From the NCBI RefSeq assembly GCF_000003815.2, contig NC_049994.1, forward strand, positions 13,377,039-13,441,038: a DNA stretch of 64,000 nt, read 5' to 3'. A program made the position numbers and the translations under genes. Origin of the DNA: Branchiostoma floridae. Taxonomy: Eukaryota > Chordata > Leptocardii > Amphioxiformes > Branchiostomatidae. The notes beneath the pieces are model-generated. The model did no database searches and had not been told where the DNA came from. It saw only the letters and a program-made list of their open reading frames with translations. Positions 57,521-64,000 of this stretch are shown here, one piece after another (the first letter of the stretch is position 1; every line of letters begins with the position of its first letter).

Positions 57521-59790
57521 CTTCAATGAAGTCCAGTTAGTAAGACATGAGATATAAAAGTTACTAAGCAACTCTGGTTTTTACCAATATTGGGTAGCAT
57601 ACTTGTTTGAAACGAGCATCACATCTGTAAGCTGTAGCATCGCAATAGTGTTAAAATCCTTTAGAATCATATTGTAATCATCCTATGACAATGGTACAGT
57701 CAGGGAGTTTTTTTTAACCTCCTGGCACAAAGTACCTTGTTTTCTCTCTCTCATTTCTTGACGAAGGAAAGAAAACTTGTCTGCTTCATTTGAATAACAA
57801 TGCTTAATCATACCCCATGCAGTGATAAGCATTTTCCCTCTTTAGGCTTGTTCCGATTTGCATGTGATCAAGTGCTTTCTTACTTTCTTTTCACATGTAT
57901 GACTCTTTATCCCAAACCTGTAACAATGGTCCATTGTGATGCAATTTACGACAATCGGCTGTTTTAAAGGTATCGAACAGCGTAAAACGAATGGATCTCA
58001 AGTGGGCGATGATTAGGGGAAATGACCCCATGATGAACTGGTATGCTGATAACTACTTTTTAGGTCCCAAAAATTTACTTCACTGTATTAGAAACTCCTA
58101 CTTTCTATAAAAGTGTGTCTGTTGTAAAAAGAAATGTGAATTTGGTCCAAGGGTAGATCTATGGCCATACAGATAAGCAAGTTTGTACATTAATGTATTT
58201 TAATACATATTTATTTGTAATTTTTTGTTTGATCAGCATTTCGGCTTTTTAACTTTCAGTATTTTCAGTGTTAGTTAAAATCTTGCATAATTCGGTTTGT
58301 TCCAGAATAGATTATACTGTTGTAGTAGTAGTATAGTACCAATAGTCCATTGTGTTCTGCAGCTGTAGTCCATTGTGTTCTGTCAGTCTTTCTTCAAATC
58401 ACTCCACTTTATCCTATTCATTGCAAGTTTCCTTTGCTCCTGTAGTTTTCTTTCTAACCATCTCAGTAAACTCAGTAGATTCTCCATCTCTGGATTTTCT
58501 TTAGATCAAAGTGAAGTTCAAAGCCTGTATGTAGGTTGGTTGTCTTAGAATAAGGATGATGCTGTTCAGTTTTGTAATTAGCAATTTTGCCAACATCCAG
58601 ATTTCCTAAAACCAGGAAGCCTCAGACACAGAGTCTGTGGAATTTAGGCATGTAGATCTTCAAAGTTCTGGACAAGACAGAAAAAGCCTTGTTCAGAACC
58701 GGGAGTGTGATGTTTCTCGTAGCACCTAGGTTTTCCTCGCAGGAAACAACGTGAGATCTCCGGATCCCTCGGGGAGCTCATCTTGGAAACCCCAGTAGAT
58801 ACTTCCTCCTCGTTAGAGCATTGTTGCCAGGATAATTAGCACGTGTTCGTTAAGTAAACACACACAGCAGTCTGTTTGTCTGGCTCTCACTCTGTCTGAC
58901 TACAGTTGTAGCCTCTGACTACTCTTCAAGCAGAGGTAAGGTTCTGGGTGTTTTTTAGTTGTTTTTATCTGGCTTTCTATTTTGTACAGTTTCTTGATGT
59001 CCTGCTTGGAGAGTACATGTAGTCTCTTCCAGACGTATTGGGGGTCTACAAAATTATTTAAAAAAAAAAAAAAATGGCCCAAATGAGTATTTGTCAAATG
59101 ACAGGCTAACTTGGCTGCATGGTCATTGGAGTACAGATTTGTCTGTAGGTTGCAAATGGTAACTGTTTTCATTTATTTCATACTCTATGGCCAGCAAATT
59201 CCTCTGGCCATTTTCTTTGTGTACTATATAATAACTGCTTGCAATCCACCATCTCATAGAAAACAGTACATTATTAATTTATTTACTGCTTTATTTATTT
59301 ACTACATGCACAGTTGTAGGACTTGCTACTTTTGCTTTTGCAAAAGTGAAGCAGTTCTTTAAACTTTGTGTAAAAGTCTGAATGTCATCAAGAAAGTTTG
59401 GTTAGCACTCAAGGTCCTAAATTGCATCCATGTGAATAGAATTACAATGATTTAAAAGGGAACAATGGCAGTGATGATGGATGTTGTTCCAAGGGCAAAT
59501 AGGCACTGAAATTAACTGTACTGATACTATTATGCAAATAGGCTTAATTGATACATCTATCAGTGTTGATTGCTAGCTCAAATTAGCAATATTGGTCTGT
59601 ATTAAAAGAATACTTTATGTTTGACTGGTAAGAATCATTTTTTGTCATTTCCTGAAAACAGAGATGTAAATATAGATAGGGTCTTAACAGTCAATCATAA
59701 AAATTCCCTTTAAAAGTTTAAAGTTTGATACAGTCCAATACTGCTAACCAGGGGGTTTCTTTTAACACCTGAGGCAAAACAGAAATAGTA
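57521..59790. other. No supported gene
   Basis: This is AT-rich sequence without a convincing ORF. It contains an A run (59060-59073) and a short GC-richer patch at about 58730-58800. Confidence 0.4.
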
Positions 59791-59794
59791 TGGT

Positions 59795-59933
59795 GCTATG
59801 AAAAATGTGTGTGGTTCTATTATATGCAAATGAGTTCATAATCATAGTACCACACATTTTTCATAGTAACACACTTTTCTGCACTATGGGGATATAGACA
59901 CAGTAATTGGTTGGCAAAGGGGGAGAGGCCATG
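59795..59933 (+). repeat. Dispersed repeat, copy 2 (partner of 54.3 kb)
   Basis: GCTATGAAAAATGTGTGTGGTTCTAT, CATAGTACCACACATTTTTCATAG, ACAGTAATTGG and GAGGCCATG follow the same order as in copy 1. Confidence 0.75.
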
Positions 59934-60434
59934 CCCATAGTAGCCCTCGTTTCATGTTGTAACTCTTACAAAGTGTACCAATTTTTGGTAAGAAGCTAGA
60001 TCTTGAATTTTTTCATAATAACTGACTTTAGACCTTTACCCATGCTGGCCATGCACATAACCCTCCTTGAATCCTTTGTAATAATTTTTAAAAATGGTAC
60101 ATGTTTGCTATCTGTGTCTGAACATGTGCCCTGTCCATCAGCAGTTCATGGTATCCACAGAGGAAAACTTTGAAAGGAACAACAAACAAACCTTCCCTAC
60201 AAAAATGCTTTTGATGTTAAGATCATATTTGTAAAGCCACATCACATAGTGACATTTAAGGTCATGTGTGTAGGTGTGTAGATTTGGGATTCTTCAATGA
60301 TAGCAATCATAATAATTGTGTTTTCTTTCTTTAAATGTTTTACTATTGACATGTTTTCTCTTGTACTAGTTTGTTTATTACAAATGTTGATACACATCTG
60401 ACAGGTTTGTTTTTGTTTGTTTGTTTTTCTACAG

Positions 60435-61487
60435 GTTTCTGTCTGAGTTGACCCAAAGTACCAAAGTTACCACAACTACCTCCAGTAAACCACAACAACT
60501 TCAACACCAACACAAGACTTGAATCCCAGGAACCAAATGAGGAGACAGTCCACATGATCCGAATTGGAGGTGGCAACTGAGAGGCTAGTTTCAGCATGAT
60601 GTCCCCTGGGAGATGGCTGAAACATGTGTGGCTCTTGTCAGCACCCAGACAGGGTCTGGAGGGGTAAACACACGCCAGTACAACTGTAGACTACCCTGAC
60701 AAAAACGGCCCAACTAGAAAACTTACAGGCTTCTCAACCGGATTTCAAATGGAGACGTAGTCGCTGATGTTGCGTAGAGTCTACCAAGTTGCTCTGTTGA
60801 TGTACACAACTGTTGTTGCTGTAGCAGGAGGCAATACTAGATAGCCATATGTAACGACAGCCTGCTGTGACAAGGTCCTACAAGCAAGCTGACACATCTC
60901 ACCACTGGAATCCTGAGGACAACTTTGCTCTCCTGTTGTACCCATTCTACCAGGTTGTTTCGTGGATGGAAACTGCAAAGTTTATCTCTTGACATGATGA
61001 TTGGCAGTTAGCTAACATGTGGGTCCAACAAGCTCCAGTTTGAGCAGATGCAGAAACAAGGTCGTGATTCAACTGGCATTACAGAGTCCTTATTCACACA
61101 GGATATGTCAACTGGAAGAACTATCGTGACGCCGAAAGTCAAGCTAGACAAGACATCTTGCAGTTGATTCTAGCAGCTGAAACGTTGGATATATACTGTA
61201 TACATGTAGTAATATTTATTGTTGCTCTGTACTTGCAGTTTTTAAACAACTCTTACACAAGAGTTTGATTATTCTACAACACACAACAAGTTGTGTTTGA
61301 GACAATTTTCTAACTTCTGTGAAGCGACAAAGCACAGAAAGAATCACGATGCAGTACCAGAGAGTGTTAGTACTCCGAAGGACACAGTGTTTATGCCTGT
61401 TGGTGGTCGTGGCCTTGCAGACCGCCAGAGGAAACCAGCCAAGTACAGACCCACCCAGGGACCTATCCAAATACTACTGGAAAACAG
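60435..61487 (+). other. Exon holding a long 5'UTR and the start of a secreted-protein gene
   Basis: A TTTGTTTTTCTACAG acceptor (ending 60434) and a GGAAAACAG|GTGAGT donor (61487/61488) delimit a 1,053-nt exon. Its first 914 nt contain several upstream ATGs and short frames, so they would be leader. GC content and k-mer texture differ from the flanking AT-rich DNA. Confidence 0.45.
61349..61487 (+). CDS. N-terminal exon of an unidentified secreted or membrane protein, partial
   Basis: The ATG (MQYQRVLVLRRTQ) starts a 46-codon frame with a positively charged start, a hydrophobic core CLCLLVVVAL and a likely cleavage site near QTARG, all typical of a signal peptide. The mature part is PSTDPPRDLSKYYWKT. 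The exon ends ACAG|GTGAGT with one base left over (phase 1). No downstream exon is recognisable before the window ends, so the family cannot be named. The promoter at 33.0 kb is a possible start of the same gene. A near-copy of the last 20 nt with its donor lies 134 bp downstream. Confidence 0.5.
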
Positions 61488-61556
61488 GTGAGTGGTCAGA
61501 TTACACTGTTAGCTTAAAAGACAAACTCTAAATATTTAAAAGATGCCAGCATGAAC

Positions 61557-61586
61557 CAAGGAGCTTTTATTATTAAAAGCTCCTTG
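61557..61586. repeat. 30-bp hairpin with the CAAGGAGCTTTT arms
   Basis: The 12-bp arms CAAGGAGCTTTT and AAAAGCTCCTTG surround ATTATT. It shares its arms with the 50.3 kb palindrome and lies between the two duplicated donor segments. Confidence 0.9.
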
Positions 61587-61619
61587 CATGAACTTGAAAA
61601 AAAGGCATATTTTTTTAAG

Positions 61620-61664
61620 TAAATACTATTGGAAAACAGGTAAGTGGTCAGATTACAACTTGTT
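61620..61664 (+). repeat. Duplicate of the exon end plus splice donor
   Basis: AAATACTATTGGAAAACAGGTAAGTGGTCAGATTACA (37 bp) matches 61470-61506 with two substitutions. One of them turns GTGAGT into GTAAGT, and both copies keep a functional-looking donor. Confidence 0.9.
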
Positions 61665-64000
61665 AAATATAAGATGCACTCTAAAAGAATATTTTAGAAA
61701 TTCCAGCAACATAAAAAAAGGAATATTTTGGGAAGTAAAGAAGGATAATTGCGTATGTTTGACCTTGGGCGGAAGACGAAAAAAAAGCAATGAAATAACA
61801 ACTTGAAGAGTTTTTATTATTTTAAAAGCAACCACTCTAAAAATAACAGTCATTGTCTGTTGTATCTGTGATTTCTGTAGGGAAATACACAGTTCTCATC
61901 ATGGATTTTTCCTTTGTTTCATTGCCAGATATAACAGATATGACGTTTGATGAGATTATCTGACATTTGGAATACGTCATCTCATTTTCATATTACACAT
62001 ATATATGGAAATCCCTTGATCTTTTGATTTGTGTGTACGGAAATCTCTGTTGACATTGTAGGCAGCCATATGCCAATGAAATGGTACGGTGGGACAATTG
62101 TAAATGCATTTAAGTTTAATAGTGGGATTTAATTTCGCGATAGAGGGGAAAAAGGACTGTTCATGGTGGTTGTAAGTTCGCAGTAGCTCCATACATGGTA
62201 GTCTCTTACTGCCATGGAAAAAATGTTTCCGGTGAAGTGGCCACCTTAAAAAATGCGAACATAAAACCACCGCTAACATTTCTGCATTTACATCAGTACA
62301 AAACAGGACAGAATGTGTGTTACCAGGATCTAATCTCAATGAGACATCTCTGTTACAGTAGATATACACCTCATGGGAACATGTAAATACAGGCTTGACT
62401 AGATGAGATGGCTTCAATGCCATCCAAAACTACCCGCCATCCAAATAAGCAAGTTTAATAGGCAAGGGAATAGACACAAAACTTTGGACCAAATTTGTCA
62501 GGATCTATTTTAGAAGTTCTCTAGGGAAGGAGGCGCACTGGTGCCATACCATGCATGTGTCAGGGTTAGAGCCTGGGGAGGGGGCTGGCACCAGTTTGGT
62601 GTTAGTGGTCCTGATAGACAGCTGTTGGCTGATGGGGCTGATAATACAGTTAGACCTCTCCATAGGAAAGCATGTTGAAATACACCGAAACAAGGTTTCA
62701 GAAAAGTACCCCATTCTCCACCAGACAGTCACAAGGGTCATTGACCAGCTCAAACTCCTTTGAGTTTGACCCCAGTTTTCTCCTGATATCACCAACAAAA
62801 ACTAAAAGCCTTCCGCACGCCAACTAAACTGCTAAACTGAGCAAATTTTTATAAAATGGGAATGCTTGACCCTACCTGTTCCTTCTAACCCCCAAAAGGT
62901 TTGGGTCAAAATTTTCAAGGAAAAAGAGGATTTTCAAGGATTTTAGGTGGCACTGTACTTGTTTTCCCATTTTGTACCTTCTTTTTTTGCAACTCAACAC
63001 TGAGGCGAGGACGTCTGCCCCACCAGTTTGGTGTTAGTGGCAGTGATAGACAGCTGTAGCTGATAGGATGGTCTGTAGTATGTGTATGCTACAGGGTTTT
63101 AAACTATTGGAAACAGGAAGGGGTCCTGTTACACTGGTAACTCAAGTATATACACAATTGTGGATGATGCATGGATATGAGTTGTGTATACACGTAAAAG
63201 ATCCTCTTCGTATTGTGTGTGTGTATCATCTATTGTTTATACTATATAGGAAAATATAGGAAAAGGGGTATAGTGCCTGATCTCTACTAGAAATAGATAA
63301 AGGGAAGAGCAAATAACCAAACTACTTCTGTCAGTCAGTCTATACAGACTATGACACATAAACAACGCAAAAATGAAGATATGAATGAATAGAAAAGACG
63401 AAAGCCCTAGAATTTATCTTATAAGAGCCATGCAGATGCTCAGCTTTCCACCTCAGCCTCTCAGTCTTATCTGTTTTAGGATAAACCCTCTTGGCACTGT
63501 CATATCAGAAGATCTTCGGAAAACCCTGTCTTCAATTTAGATCTAGCAAGGATGGTAAATGTTTTATTAATGTCAACTGTCATAATTTGGCTTGTAATGG
63601 AGACCTCCTTACTTATGTTTTGAACACCAGGATATCTGAACTGTGAATACCTCTGGGAGTACAAAGTGTAGATCCAGTGATGCTACATTAGAAGATATCA
63701 TTATTATTATAATTTTCACCCATTTTGTGACTTAATTTCTCGTTTTGGAACAAACACTTTTTAGTTTCTAGCTTTGATAAAAAGGGAAACATTTCTCTTT
63801 AAATGGATTTGTAAAAGTTTACATCATAAAATGCTGAGAGTAAATACAGTGTGAATACAATGGCATGCTTTCCATCAATAAAATATGTCCTGTTTCTCAG
63901 GCGATATTGTATAATGCATATGCCGTTGAGACAATAGATAACACCACCAGAATCCTGTCTCTGTGGTAGGAATTATTGCTGGTGATGATGAAGTGATGCT
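61665..64000 (+). other. Probable intron of the secreted-protein gene
   Basis: No exon is recognisable. CCAGTTTGGTGTTAGTGG followed by GATAGACAGCTGT occurs at about 62590 and again at 63020, a short dispersed duplication. The rest is AT-rich. Confidence 0.45.

Noticed and set aside
1..64000. CRISPR arrays, operons, bacterial-type systems, rRNA or intact tRNA genes
   Set aside because: None seen. The spliced genes, CCAAT/CpG promoters and MITEs are eukaryotic; only tRNA-derived SINE-like boxes occur.

Overview
This is a stretch of animal nuclear DNA, AT-rich, intron-rich and full of transposon relics. It most likely comes from an invertebrate deuterostome, with amphioxus (Branchiostoma) the best guess. 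Three things point there. One gene encodes an MBD5/MBD6-type protein with both an MBD and a PWWP domain. An Enhancer-of-polycomb gene lies directly downstream in the same orientation. The many small MITE-like and tRNA-SINE-like repeats also fit. The species is an inference; nothing in the sequence names it.

Layout. At 1.78-1.93 kb is the first coding exon of an Enhancer of polycomb (EPC1/EPC2) gene on the minus strand. It has a compact CpG-rich promoter at about 2.0-2.25 kb with E2F-, NRF1- and YY1-type sites, and the rest of the gene lies off the left edge. From 5.40 to 15.14 kb, also on the minus strand, is a complete nine-coding-exon MBD5/6 gene (1,947 codons by my splicing). Its 5'UTR probably extends to a CpG-rich first exon near 20.8-21.0 kb. 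The MBD5-then-EPC2 order and orientation is the same as on human chromosome 2q23.1.

From 22.3 to 25.3 kb on the plus strand, a promoter with four CCAAT boxes precedes a short-intron spliced transcript. It could encode an unrecognised 137-aa protein or be non-coding. From 26.4 to 31.1 kb there are hints of small secreted, basic, cysteine-containing peptides. The best is a two-exon minus-strand gene at 27.27-28.65 kb with a signal-peptide exon.

From 33.0 to 60.4 kb I see no convincing coding exon. The stretch holds a CpG-rich promoter with a splice donor (32.95-33.09 kb) and many DNA transposons: an element with ~100-bp terminal inverted repeats just before it (31.47-32.51), Mutator-like elements with 9-10 bp target duplications (37.6-40.1) and a Harbinger-like MITE pair (41.0 and 55.8). 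It also holds tandem repeats. It may be the first intron of the plus-strand gene whose signal-peptide exon is at 61.35-61.49 kb; that gene continues off the right edge.

The two confidently identified genes both act in chromatin. MBD5/6 proteins associate with the PR-DUB histone H2A deubiquitinase, and EPC proteins scaffold the NuA4/TIP60 acetyltransferase. All exon boundaries were read by eye from GT/AG sites and reading phase and have not been checked against transcripts.
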